64,000 nt of DNA, taken from Promethearchaeota archaeon Loki_b32 (GTDB lineage: Archaea; Asgardarchaeota; Lokiarchaeia; Sigyniarchaeales; SOKP01). Location of the stretch: the NCBI GenBank assembly GCA_005223125.1, contig NJBH01000007.1, positions 62,001 through 126,000 of the forward strand. The letters run 5' to 3'. The notes under the pieces were generated by a model. The model saw only the letters and a program-made list of their open reading frames with translations. It made no database searches and had not been told where the DNA came from. A program made the position numbers and the translations under genes. Positions 27,960 to 37,809 of this stretch are shown in pieces; the first letter of the stretch is position 1; the number at the start of each line of letters is the position of its first letter.

Positions 27960-28235
27960 CACACACTCGTGCTATTGAGAGTGGCGGGCTGAATAGGTCG
28001 CCCGAAAGCTCCCTACGTACACCCCCACCTCACTAACCCCGTCTTATACGGGTGCACTCGTCTCGCATACTCAGTTCGCGTCACCGCGCCCTGATCTCGT
28101 TAACTCGCAAATAATCCATTTAGATTATGATGTATTCTTATGATTAGCTTCTGACGATCACAGGTGTGTCTTACTAACCAACACCAACCTAAATACACCA
28201 CTCACTCATTAACACTCGCTATACGAGATTGGCTG
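27960..28235 (-). other. Enlarged 3' domain of 23S (expansion segment ES39 region)
   Basis: After the conserved hairpin around AAAGCATCTAAGC, about 310 nt remain to the 3' end, roughly twice the bacterial length. This position is where helices 98-101 and expansion segment ES39 lie. Enlarged ES39 in Asgard LSU rRNA is established in the literature; the exact limits here are my estimate. Confidence 0.55.
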
Positions 28236-28417
28236 ACTATTTTCGGGTCCGACTTCGTGCTTAGATGCTTTCAGCACTTATCCGTTGGCGCGTGGCTGCC
28301 CGGCAATACCTTGTCAGATAACCGGTACACTAGAGGCGCCGGCAAAATGTTCCTCTCGTACTGATTTTCCCTTACCCTCAGTCAACCTACAAACCCAGTA
28401 GATAGAATCCGACCTGT

Positions 28418-28576
<159 letters not shown>

Positions 28577-28606
28577 TTAATGGGCGTACAGCCCCACCCT
28601 TGGGAG

Positions 28607-28645
28607 TTATGCGCCACAGCTCCTCTGCGGAACTGCGTATGTGCG
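28607..28645 (-). other. Insertion of ~31 nt in 23S helix 91, possible mini-intron
   Basis: Between GGGAG and CTCCC of helix 91 the loop should be about 8 nt but is 39 nt. The extra sequence folds: CGC pairs with GCG, and CGCAGUUCC with GGAGCUGUG. Five-base bulges (ACAUA and CAUAA) lie on opposite strands, so the shape is a relaxed BHB. It may instead be a retained helix extension. Confidence 0.5.
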
Positions 28646-29236
28646 CTCCCAGGATAGGAAGAGCCGACATCGAGGAAGCAAGCCACGAGGTCGATAGGAA
28701 CTCTTACTCGTGACAACTCTGTTACCCCCGGGGTAATTTTTCTATCACCTTAACCAGCCACACGAGCTCAGTTAAGGATCGCTAGACCAGGCGTTAGCCT
28801 CAGGATTCCTTGGTGATCAGAATCCAGTCAGACCAGCTTTTGCTCTTAAACTCTTCAGCGGATTCCTGACCCGCCTGAGCTGATCATTGGTTACTCTAGA
28901 TATTGTTTCTAGAGTGAGCCGCCCCAGCCAAACTGCCCACCTGCGGGTGTTCGATGCGATTTGCATCGTTAGTGATACCAGAGGGGAAAGCCGGTGTTCC
29001 AATGATGCTCCGCCGTGACCGAAATCGCGGCATCTACGCTCCCGACTACACTCTGTATCCAATCCAGGACCACAACAACAGGCTGCAGTAAAACTCCACG
29101 GGGTCTTCTCGTCCCACTGGGTTTCTCCGGACCGTTCGCCGGAGTGTAATTTCAATCGTCAGAAGGCTGGGACAATGGGGAGAACGTTGGACCATTCATG
29201 CACGTCTGAACTTACCAGACAAGGCATTTGGCTACC

Positions 29237-29266
29237 TTACTCTCGAGAGGTCGAGACGACGTATCG
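29237..29266 (-). other. 30-nt insertion in 23S domain IV, likely mini-intron
   Basis: Archaeal 23S reads CTCTCTTAA|GGTAGCC near E. coli position 1952; here 30 nt interrupt it. Exon ACUCUC pairs with GAGAGU at the insertion's 3' end, then a 3-nt bulge AAG, then exon pairing CUAU with GUAG. An internal hairpin GUCG-UCU-CGAC fills the middle. Removing the 30 nt gives the consensus exactly. The exact junction is ambiguous by two A residues. Confidence 0.65.
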
Positions 29267-31555
29267 TTAAGAGAGTTATAGTTACTCCCGGCGTTTAGCA
29301 GGACTTACTCGGGTTGTAACCCGGATTTATCAGACTGCCACTGGCCAGGTTTCAGCCACTGTAAACAAGTTTTCACTCTATCAGTGACCTATGTTTTTAT
29401 TAAACAGTCGTCCCCCCCTAGTTATTGCAACTTGTGAGCCCCTTCACACTGCCGAAGCTGCGTGAAGAAGTTCGCAAGCAAGCCTTCTCCCAAAGTTACG
29501 GCTCTAATTTGTCGATTTCCCTAGCCTCCTTTACACGAATACGCCTTAGGCTACTCACCTAGGGGCACCTGTGTCGGTTCTGGGTACGATCACGGCATTT
29601 CTTACTTTTGCCTTTTTAATAGGTCCTGGGCTCGGCGGAACCTTCCACAATTGGATGGCTATTCATGGTTTAAGCTGGGTCTAAGTTTTACACTATTCAC
29701 CAGCTTTATGCATTTAAATAGGGAGATATTCGACGGCCCTATTCCACCTACCCTGAACCGTCAGCATAAAGTCGTGCGTCACCGCTATTCGTAGTGCCGT
29801 GGTACAGGAATATAAACCTGTTTCCCTTTCGCGCATACCAGTTAAGGGTACGCTTAGGATCGACTAACTCTTCGCTGACGACGCATTGCAAAGAAACCCT
29901 TGCCCTTTCGGCGGATGGGATTCTAACCCATCTATGCTTTTACTATTACCAGGATGTTCACTCCGGGCAGATCCACAGGAACTCACGCACCTGCTTCTAC
30001 TCTACCCGGACGCTCCCCTACCGGATCACGGGGTTCTTCCGCCCGTGCCCTTGGGTCTCGGTGGCAGATTTAAGCCCCGTCCATTTTCGGGGCTATATTT
30101 CTCGGCAAATGAGTTGTTACACACTCGTTAGGGAATGGCTACTTCTATACCTATCCTTTTGCTGTTTTAGAAATATAACGCCCTTCTGTTTAACACTTAA
30201 CCTGCACTTAGGGACCTTAACCCAAGTCTAGGTTGTTCCCTTCTCGGCGATGGACTTTACGCCCACCAACCCGTTTCCCAGAGTCTGCAGTGCCAGCAGT
30301 TTCGGAGTTTAAGAGCGGGGAGAGGAATTTCTTCCCCATACCACGCAATTAGTGCTCTACGCCACTGGCTGCCTCGTCTGAGACTTGGCTGATACCAACT
30401 TCGGGGAGAACCAGCTATCACCGATCTAGATTAGCCTTTTGCTCCTATTCCCAGTTCATCCAAGCGAATTGCACGTCAGCACTGGTGCAGACCTCCATCG
30501 CCCTTTCGAACGACTTCATCTTGACCAGGAATAGATCGACCGGCTTCGGGTATTATAGCAGAGACTTTTGGCCCTTTGAGACCATTCTCCTGGCCTAATT
30601 CCTTAGAAGGATTAGCTAAACGTTGTTAGAATGGCATAACCACTCGTTAACGAGTAGGTCTTCCTAATGTGATAATTAGGTTGCAAGAATATCGGTTTCC
30701 CTATGCCTACGCGCCGCAAGACGCTTAAGCTTGCCACTACTATAAACTCCCTGGCCAATGATTCCAGACTGATGATGCGACCCTAGTCCTCTGTATTCTG
30801 ATATTCTGTCACCAGAACTCATTCATGCAGAATCTGTCCTTTCAGGCCGCATCCTTAATAAGCTATTTGGTTTCAAGCACTTTTCACAGCCCTTCCGGGT
30901 TACTTTTCATCTTTTGTTCACACTACTACTACGCTATCGGTCTTGGGACATATTTAGATTTGCCAGCGTGTATCTGGCACATTCGTACGAGAAAACCATC
31001 CCGCACTACTCAGGGACTCTTGCAGCAGCCATCTAGATTACGATTACGCGGCTGTCACGCTCTATGGCTCAGCATTCCAGAGGTATTCATCTTCTCTAGA
31101 GAGGCCGTACAAGGCCCATACACCACATTTCCCATAGGTTTCCCTTGGGATTCGGTTTGATCTGTTCCGCTTTCGCTCGCCGTTACTTACGGAATCACTA
31201 TTGTTTTCTTTTCCTCCTGGTACTAAAATGTTTTACTTCCCAGGGTTCCCCTTCCCTGACGGGAATCTTGCGGATTATTAAGCCGCAAGCGGATGTCCTA
31301 TTCGAGAATCTCGGGGTCAGCGTCTTCATGCGACTAACCCGAGCTTATCGCAGCTTGTCACGCTCTTCATCGGTGCCCAAGCCAAGATATTCACCAAATA
31401 GCGGAGGCGTATTGGCGTTTAGTTGAGGAAAGATTCAGATTGCTTGCATAAGGGTTGCATATTCGGAGACGGTAAATGAATTAAGCATTTTTTTAAGCTT
31501 GCTCAATATCCTTAATGACGATTTGAGACGATAATTAGAAGACATAATTTAAAAA

Positions 31556-31567
31556 GGGAGTATGTTC
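31556..31567 (-). other. 23S processing stem, 5' arm
   Basis: Gives GAACATACTCCC in the transcript, pairing over 12 bp with the 3' arm at 27846-27857 (see there). It lies ~115 nt before the estimated mature 5' end. Confidence 0.75.
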
Positions 31568-31588
31568 CTATGAGCATGATTTTCATGC

Positions 31589-31734
31589 TTGGCGTAGCAC
31601 ATCGTTTCCTGTATCATCTCATTCATGGGGTATTTCATGCGCCGTGCTGAAGTTTTTCCTTCATGTTACTATCTTTGCCATCAAATTCTCGCATGTTTCG
31701 CCTTATGAGGTGTACTTCCACGAGGCGTTGCCAA
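31589..31734 (-). ncRNA. Candidate structured RNA upstream of 23S (146 nt)
   Basis: This GC-richer island has nested pairings on the minus strand: UUGGC with GCCAA closing the whole, GUA-CAC with GUG-C-UAC, directly stacked CUCAU with AUGAG, CAUGCG with CGCAUG, and hairpin UGAAG-GAAAAA-CUUCA. Between helices lies ACAGGAAAC. The helix order and the ACAGnAA element recall a stripped-down RNase P RNA (P2, P4, P5, P7), but other conserved blocks are not clear. It could equally be a structured rRNA leader. A small hairpin GCATGA-AAA-TCATGC follows. Confidence 0.45.
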
Positions 31735-31751
31735 TTAAAGGTATATATCAT

Positions 31752-31760
31752 CTATAAAAG
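31752..31760 (-). promoter_or_regulatory. TATA-like element for the 23S/leader RNA transcript
   Basis: CTTTTATAG on the minus strand is centred ~23 nt before the first paired base of the structured RNA, the normal archaeal TATA-to-start distance. It sits in the loop of an inverted repeat (CATC...GATG with flanking ATAT), which could make it a regulated promoter. Confidence 0.45.
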
Positions 31761-32065
31761 ATGAGATATCTTCTCACCAATAATTATCGATAGTAAAACT
31801 ACCATCGACAAAATATTAGAGTAAATACTTGATTAAAAATTTTATGGTCTTATAACATAAACTTTAAAAGGGAAAACAAATAATTTGAGTAATTTTAATT
31901 ATATAGTTAATAATCCTTGTTATTAATGAATGAGGGAAGTAACTGAGAGAGCAAATTAGAAAATATAGTAACTTTTATAGTTTAATTATGAATACCTTAA
32001 ATTATTAATAATAGCCACATAAGATTTCGAAGGGATAGTGGAAAGTTTATTCAGAATAGTAGCTA
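31761..32065. other. Intergenic region between 23S promoter and DUF72 gene
   Basis: About 300 nt of AT-rich sequence. Nothing recognised beyond the likely promoter for the DUF72-panE pair. Confidence 0.45.
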
Positions 32066-32938
32066 ATGACGAGAAAGAAGATTTTAATAGGAACCTCGGG
32101 ATGGGGTTATGATGAGTGGGTAGGCTCTTTTTATCCGAAGAGTATAAGGAAAAAGGATTATTTACTTTATTATTCAGAGATTTTTTATACTAATGAGATT
32201 AATACGACGTTTTATAACATTCCCCCGAGATGGATTGTTGAGAATTGGGTTAGTAAAACACCGAGGGATTTTTTATTTTCAGCAAAACTCCCTCAATCGG
32301 TAACACATGAACATAAATTAGATACAAATCTATGTTTAGATGATTTAGACTATTTTTTAAAAGCAATGGAACCATTGATTGAATCGAAAAAGTTATTGGC
32401 GTTTTTGGTTCAACTACCACCCGTTTTTAAAAAAGACGAGCATTTTAGCAATTTGAAGGAGTTTATTGATAATTGGCCGGGAAATCCTGAAAATGATAAT
32501 TACAATTTAGTTATTGAATTTAGAGATAAATCGTGGATGGATGATGAGGTTTTTCGATATTTAGAAGAGAAATCTTTAACTTATTGTGCGGTTATTGAAC
32601 CCCTATTACCTCCAAGGATGGACGTAACAAATCCGTCTTTTGCATATATCAGATTTCATGGTTATGGTAAGGATATTTGGTTTGACTATTGTTTTACTGA
32701 ACAGGAAATACAAAAATGGGCGGTTCCAATTAAAGAGGTAATTCAGAAAACAGATAAAGTTGGAATTTATTTTAATAATCACTTTTCAGGATATGCAACT
32801 AAGAATTCATTGATGCTAATGAAAGAATTAGATATCAAACCTAAGACTTCGCCAGAAGCTGTAAGTCTTTTAGATATTAAGAAAAAGACAGGAGAATATT
32901 CAAAGGGTCAAGTGGGTTTAGATAAATTTATTAAATAA
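32066..32938 (+). CDS. DUF72 (YecE-like) TIM-barrel protein
   Basis: A 290-residue DUF72 protein. Family features are LIGTSGWGYDEWVGSFYP near the N terminus, YSEIFYTNEINTTFYN, and YIRFHGYGKDIWFDYCF, with NNHFSGYATKNS near the end. Function is unknown; an endonuclease-like TIM barrel has been suggested from structure. It lies 22 nt upstream of panE. Confidence 0.9.
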   Translation: MTRKKILIGTSGWGYDEWVGSFYPKSIRKKDYLLYYSEIFYTNEINTTFYNIPPRWIVENWVSKTPRDFLFSAKLPQSVTHEHKLDTNLCLDDLDYFLKAMEPLIESKKLLAFLVQLPPVFKKDEHFSNLKEFIDNWPGNPENDNYNLVIEFRDKSWMDDEVFRYLEEKSLTYCAVIEPLLPPRMDVTNPSFAYIRFHGYGKDIWFDYCFTEQEIQKWAVPIKEVIQKTDKVGIYFNNHFSGYATKNSLMLMKELDIKPKTSPEAVSLLDIKKKTGEYSKGQVGLDKFIK

Positions 32939-32960
32939 TTTAAATGAGACACAACAAATT

Positions 32961-33968
32961 TTGACTAAACAAAACATAAGAATTGGTTTTATTGGAGCTG
33001 GTTCTATAGGAAGTCTATTTGGAGGGTATTTAGCAAAAATCCAATCTGATAATTATTCATTAGAAGTGATTTTTTTTAATACTAAACCTTTTGTTGATGT
33101 AATAAACGAGGAAGGGTTAAAGTTGTTTAAAGATCAAGAGGTTATAATGATAAAGAATATAATAGCATATGAAAGTGAGAAATCTCTTGAAGAATTAATA
33201 AATCAGGATTCCTCTTTTCAATTTGATTTTTTGTTTCTTACAACAAAAGCGTATGATAATGAAAAAGCGATGCTCCAGTATAAGAAATTTTTTAATGCGA
33301 GCAAATATTTAGTGATATTGCAGAATGGGATTGGAAATGAAGATATTGCAATACAATTTATTGAAAAAGCTAGAATTATAAGAGTGGTGACTACAGAAGG
33401 GGCTTTATTGGATAAACCGGGTCATTTGTATCACACAGGTGAAGGAATAACTAAGATAGGATTTCCATTTCTTAATGATCTTAATTTAAAACCTAAAGAA
33501 TTAGAGCAGGCCGAATCAGATTTAAATTTATTGAACGACATTTTGAATTTAGCTGGTTTTGAAACAATTGTAGTAAGAGATATAATTATGGAAAGCTGGG
33601 AAAAAGTTTTTGTGAATATTGGGATCAATGCCGTTGGGGCTCTATCCCGTTTACCTAATGGAAAATTACTGGAAAATGAAGGATTGAGGTATTTACTAGA
33701 ACAAGCAGTAATAGAGTCAGTCAAAATCGCAAAGATGAAAGGTATTAAGCTTCCTGAAAAAGATTATATCTCAATAGCCTATGATGTTGCTGAAAAAACC
33801 GCAGATAATAAGAATTCGATGTTACAAGACATATTAAATAGAAAATCGACTGAAATTGATTTCATGAATGGGAGAATCTTAAAATACGCAATAGGGTTGG
33901 GTGTTAAAGTACCAGTTAATGAAATTTTAACATATTTAATAAAAGGGTTAGAACAATCAAAAAATTAA
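32961..33968 (+). CDS. panE: 2-dehydropantoate (ketopantoate) reductase
   Basis: Reduces ketopantoate to pantoate with NADPH, the step after PanB. The N-terminal Rossmann motif is GFIGAGSIGSLFGGYLA, the active-site region is ILQNGIGNED, and the C-terminal helical domain has WEKVFVNIGINAVGALSRL, with the catalytic Lys and conserved Asn. At 335 residues it is of usual length. The TTG start is 22 nt after DUF72. Its 3' end overlaps the convergent rimI by 4 nt. Confidence 0.92.
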   Translation: MTKQNIRIGFIGAGSIGSLFGGYLAKIQSDNYSLEVIFFNTKPFVDVINEEGLKLFKDQEVIMIKNIIAYESEKSLEELINQDSSFQFDFLFLTTKAYDNEKAMLQYKKFFNASKYLVILQNGIGNEDIAIQFIEKARIIRVVTTEGALLDKPGHLYHTGEGITKIGFPFLNDLNLKPKELEQAESDLNLLNDILNLAGFETIVVRDIIMESWEKVFVNIGINAVGALSRLPNGKLLENEGLRYLLEQAVIESVKIAKMKGIKLPEKDYISIAYDVAEKTADNKNSMLQDILNRKSTEIDFMNGRILKYAIGLGVKVPVNEILTYLIKGLEQSKN

Positions 33969-34489
33969 ACCGCTAAAGTCATAAAATAAGCATTTTCGCC
34001 GTCTCGATAATAATTTTTTTTAATATTTTCAATTTTATAATCTAATTTTTCATATAATCTAATTGCTGTGTAATTAGATACTCTAACTTCTAAGACATAT
34101 TCATGGATTTTGTATTTTTTAATTGCTTTCATACTATTTGATAATAATATCGTAGCAATTCCTCTTCTTCTATAGCTTTCAGAGACGGCTATTGAAACGA
34201 GATGTGCTTTATTTATATATTTTAAACTGTTTATAGAAGGAGCTTTTTCCACCCTCCACATAATGTATGCTACAATTTTCCCGAGTTTATTTTGAGCTAC
34301 TAAAAAGCATTCAGGAAAATTATCAAGTATACTTTTATAGAAAAAGAAAGGATAATCTTCGGGTAGTTCTCTTTCATTTACTTCAATTACTTCATCTATA
34401 TCATCTAAAATACATTTTCTTATTAAAAATTCTTGTTCATTTGTTGTAGGATTGAAGATTTTTGTCTCTGTTTCTTTATTTGCAGTCAT
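33965..34489 (-). CDS. rimI: RimI/Ard1-type N-terminal acetyltransferase
   Basis: A 174-residue GNAT enzyme. The acetyl-CoA loop is RRRGIATILLSNSM and is followed by VLEVRVSNYTAIRLYEKL, the signature of protein N-alpha-acetyltransferases. Archaeal Ard1/RimI acetylates N termini of many proteins. It has a short N-terminal extension of about 20 residues. Confidence 0.87.
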   Translation of the reverse strand: MTANKETETKIFNPTTNEQEFLIRKCILDDIDEVIEVNERELPEDYPFFFYKSILDNFPECFLVAQNKLGKIVAYIMWRVEKAPSINSLKYINKAHLVSIAVSESYRRRGIATILLSNSMKAIKKYKIHEYVLEVRVSNYTAIRLYEKLDYKIENIKKNYYRDGENAYFMTLAV

Positions 34490-34594
34490 CGTTATTGTTA
34501 TTAAAGAATTTTTATATGAAAAATAGCCTTATTGATATATGGAATATAATATTAACTACTTTTAAGTTTTTATGAATCAAAAATTCAGTTAAAA

Positions 34595-35392
34595 TCAAAA
34601 CTTAAGTATTTCAAATGCCTTTTTTTTTTGTATTTCAAGGTATTTAATAATTAAATCTAGAGTTTTTTGTATATTTAATTTATTATTAAAATTTTGAACG
34701 ATTTCTTTTATTTGTGTATTATTCAATTTTTTTAATTCTTGTGTTAATTTTATCATTTCTGGTACTACTCTTACGATGTTATCAACAATCGTAATATCTG
34801 CCCATAATGCTGTTCTACTTAATGGATTTAAATCAACTGCGATAATTTTTTTATTTAATTTTTTCAGAGCTTCCGTCCTATCTCCATCTTCTAATGGAAC
34901 CATAACTATATCAGCATCAGCAATTAGTTCTACCTTTCTTCTATTACTTTTAAGACCCTCAAGCTCAATCATTTTATGTGTATCAATACCATGAATTATA
35001 GTTGCACCAGCTTTTTGTAGAACATTTTTTATTGCTTCAATTCTTCCTTCTTTTGGGTAAAACAAATTGATTTCAAGTGGAGCAGGTATGATTTTCGATA
35101 AAGTCGCTAGTTCCTCTGGCACTAAAGCTGCAACATTTCCATTTACACTGATCACCGGCTTTTCAGCTAATAATAAAGCAGCTACAGCCGTTCTAATCGC
35201 TTTTTTTGCGAGTAGAGTTGTTTTTTCACCTAAGATATAATCAAAACATTCACCCCTCCCATGTGCTATTAAACCTGCTTCAGCAACTACTAGATTTTTC
35301 ATACCTTCAATAATTTTATGACGATATTTTAAACTTTCATAGCGTGGGTGAGTTTTAGGGACAGAATGATCTTGGTTTTCATTCGAAGTCAT
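34595..35392 (-). CDS. 4-phosphopantoate--beta-alanine ligase (archaeal PPS)
   Basis: Archaea-specific phosphopantothenate synthetase (DUF137), joining 4-phosphopantoate and beta-alanine with ATP. Recognised by the HPRYESLKYRHKIIEGM opening, GLIAHGRGECFDYILGE and ALKKLNKKIIAVDLNPLSRTA. At 265 residues it has the usual length. With pantoate kinase (57524) it replaces the bacterial PanC/CoaA route. It is divergent from aRF1 with 88 bp between starts. Confidence 0.93.
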   Translation of the reverse strand: MTSNENQDHSVPKTHPRYESLKYRHKIIEGMKNLVVAEAGLIAHGRGECFDYILGEKTTLLAKKAIRTAVAALLLAEKPVISVNGNVAALVPEELATLSKIIPAPLEINLFYPKEGRIEAIKNVLQKAGATIIHGIDTHKMIELEGLKSNRRKVELIADADIVMVPLEDGDRTEALKKLNKKIIAVDLNPLSRTALWADITIVDNIVRVVPEMIKLTQELKKLNNTQIKEIVQNFNNKLNIQKTLDLIIKYLEIQKKKAFEILKF

Positions 35393-35480
35393 AATCTTTC
35401 AAATCCTTTAATATTGTTCTTTATATAGATTGATATAAAGAAAAACTATTAATCTTTTATAAAATTTTTAAAATTTGTAG

Positions 35481-36761
35481 ATGCATATGAGTTCTGATGT
35501 GAAAAAGAAACCTAATGATTTGAAAGTCTATAAAACAAAACAATTATTAGAAAATCTTAGGAGCAAGAGGGGTTTTCATACTGAGTTAGTTTCGTTATAT
35601 ATTCCTCATGATAGAAAGATTTCAGATGTAACAAATCATCTAAAAAATGAAATTAGTGAAAGTCAGAATATAAAATCAAAACTAACACGAAAAAATGTAT
35701 TAGATAGCATATCTAGTCTTTTAGGGCAACTGAAAAATATTTCAAAAGTTCCTGAAAATGGGTTAGTAATGTTTTCAGGCGCAATTCCACAAAGTAATAC
35801 CCCCGGTACAGAGAAAAATGAAATGTATATTGTTGAACCTCCTGATAGAGTAGTTACATTTAGATATCATTGTGCCAGTGAATTTCTATTATGGCCTTTA
35901 GAAGAAATGCTTACACCTAAAGAAACATATGGATTATTAGTTATTGGTAGAAAAGAATCAGCAGTAGGATATATTAAAGGAAATAAAGTTGAAATAATCA
36001 GAGAATTTACTTCTGGTATTCATGGTAAACATCGAGCCGGTGGTCAATCTCAAAAAAGGTATGAAAGATTAATTGAGGAAGGAGAAAAACTTTTTTATCG
36101 AAGAATTTCATATACCGTAAATGAACTTTTTCTACCTATGGAAGATTTACAAGGTATATTTATTGGTGGTCCAGGTCAATCTAAAGAAAAATTTGTTAGT
36201 GATGAGAGTTTAGATTATAGATTACGAGAGAAAATTTTAGATGTGGTAGATCTTGGTTATGGAGGAACAGAAGGAATTCGAGTATTAATAGAAAAGGTTA
36301 AAGATCAGATGAAGGATGTGAAATATATCCGAGAAAAGCAGGTTATGCAACGATTTATGAAAGAAATTTCTATTGACTCGGGTTTAGCTTCCTATGGTTT
36401 AGAAGCTATACAAAGAGCTTTAAATTATGGGGCTGTAGATACCCTAATTCTTTCAGAAAAACTAGATTTATATAAAATCAAGTTAGAATGCTCAAATTGT
36501 GAATTTACTGAATCCAGAACGATAAAAGAAAAAGATCTTAATAGAGTTAAAGCAAGGATTCAAGATGAATCTTGTCCTAAATGTTCTTCAAATGCATTTA
36601 ATATTGTAGAGGAAATATCAATTATAGAAGAATTAGGGGAAACCGCTGAAGCAACTGGAACTTCTATTGATATTATATCTACAGAAATCGAAGAAGGAGA
36701 AATGCTTTATAGTACATTTGGAGGAATTGCGGCAATCCTCCGCTATAAGATTGATTATTAA
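35481..36761 (+). CDS. prf1: Peptide chain release factor aRF1
   Basis: Archaeal/eukaryotic-type class I release factor reading all three stop codons. Domain 1 has NIKS (62-65); domain 2 has the catalytic GGQ (187-189, in HRAGGQSQKRYERL); domain 3 carries a Cys4 zinc minidomain (CSNC...CPKC). At 426 residues it is standard. Start MHMSS; a second ATG lies two codons downstream. Confidence 0.97.
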   Translation: MHMSSDVKKKPNDLKVYKTKQLLENLRSKRGFHTELVSLYIPHDRKISDVTNHLKNEISESQNIKSKLTRKNVLDSISSLLGQLKNISKVPENGLVMFSGAIPQSNTPGTEKNEMYIVEPPDRVVTFRYHCASEFLLWPLEEMLTPKETYGLLVIGRKESAVGYIKGNKVEIIREFTSGIHGKHRAGGQSQKRYERLIEEGEKLFYRRISYTVNELFLPMEDLQGIFIGGPGQSKEKFVSDESLDYRLREKILDVVDLGYGGTEGIRVLIEKVKDQMKDVKYIREKQVMQRFMKEISIDSGLASYGLEAIQRALNYGAVDTLILSEKLDLYKIKLECSNCEFTESRTIKEKDLNRVKARIQDESCPKCSSNAFNIVEEISIIEELGETAEATGTSIDIISTEIEEGEMLYSTFGGIAAILRYKIDY

Positions 36762-36816
36762 ACGAAAAAAGAACCTATAAAATTTCATAAATTATTAAAA
36801 AGGTTTTGAAGACAAA

Positions 36817-37809
36817 ATGGAATTAAGAGAACTGTTATTGAACCTAAAAATCATAATGTTTGGTGGGAAAGGAGGAGTTGGAAAAACATGTTGTGCTACA
36901 AGTTCAGCAATATGGGCAGCAGAACAGGGAAGAAATACATTAATCATAAGTACTGACCCTGCGCATTCTTTAGGGGATAGTCTTGGAATTGAATTGGCTC
37001 CTGGTATCCCTACCCCTATTGAAAATATAGATAATTTGACCGCTTTGGAAATAAATCCAAAAGCTAATATGGCAGAATTTAGGGGATTAACGGGGATGAA
37101 TCCTTTAGAAGAAATGGGAATGGGGGATATAATGGAAGGAATGCCCTTATTAGGTGATCTCGAAGATTTAGCTTCAATAAATCCTCCCGGAATTGATGAA
37201 GCATTAGCTTTTGGTAAGATTTTAGAATTTATTGAGACAGAACACGACTATGATTTAGTAATTTTTGATACAGCACCTACTGGACATACACTAAGATTTT
37301 TAGGACTTCCAGAGACCCTATCTGGGTGGATTGGTAAGCTTATAAAAATGAGAATGAAATTAGGAAATATGTTTGGTGCTCTAAAGAGAATGTTCACTCG
37401 TGAAGAGAAGAAATCAGATGATTCTTTAGAAATGTTAGAGAGATTGAATCAATCAATTTTAAACGCGAGAGAAGATCTGACCAATCCAACTAAAAATTCT
37501 TTTGTAGTTGTAATGATACCGGAAGAAATGGCGATTTTAGAAACGGGTAGATTGCTGAATGAGCTGATTAAGTATGATATTCCCGTTTCCAATATTGTTG
37601 TGAATCAATTATATCAGGATACAACTGGGTTATGTGATTTTTGTAAGAGTAGGCGTGAAATGCAACAAAGAAACCTTACTAAGATAAAGGAAATATTTAG
37701 GGAAAAATTGCTCAAAAATCTGATTGAAGTTCCATTATTCAAGGAAGAAATAAGAGAATATGATAAACTGAAGGAAATGGGCGAATATTTGGTTAAGGAA
37801 TCTTATTAA
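36817..37809 (+). CDS. Get3/ArsA-type ATPase
   Basis: A single-domain, 330-residue ATPase with deviant Walker A GGKGGVGKT (16-24), STDPAHSLGD (switch I) and FDTAPTGHTLRFL (switch II). CxxC at about 272-275 (LCDFCK) is the zinc site that holds Get3 dimers together. The hydrophobic Met-rich region (MNPLEEMGMGDIMEGMP) resembles the client-binding segment of tail-anchored protein targeting factors. Likely inserts membrane proteins; arsenite export is less likely, since no arsB is nearby. Confidence 0.92.
   Translation: MELRELLLNLKIIMFGGKGGVGKTCCATSSAIWAAEQGRNTLIISTDPAHSLGDSLGIELAPGIPTPIENIDNLTALEINPKANMAEFRGLTGMNPLEEMGMGDIMEGMPLLGDLEDLASINPPGIDEALAFGKILEFIETEHDYDLVIFDTAPTGHTLRFLGLPETLSGWIGKLIKMRMKLGNMFGALKRMFTREEKKSDDSLEMLERLNQSILNAREDLTNPTKNSFVVVMIPEEMAILETGRLLNELIKYDIPVSNIVVNQLYQDTTGLCDFCKSRREMQQRNLTKIKEIFREKLLKNLIEVPLFKEEIREYDKLKEMGEYLVKESY

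Noticed and set aside
31440-32060. 16S or 5S rRNA, or tRNA, upstream of 23S
   Set aside because: No universal 16S or 5S segments or cloverleaf were found; only the compact unidentified structured RNA.
36817-37809. Arsenite-pump ATPase ArsA
   Set aside because: Single-domain form with CxxC and a Met-rich hydrophobic segment, and no arsenic genes nearby; Get3-like targeting factor is more likely.
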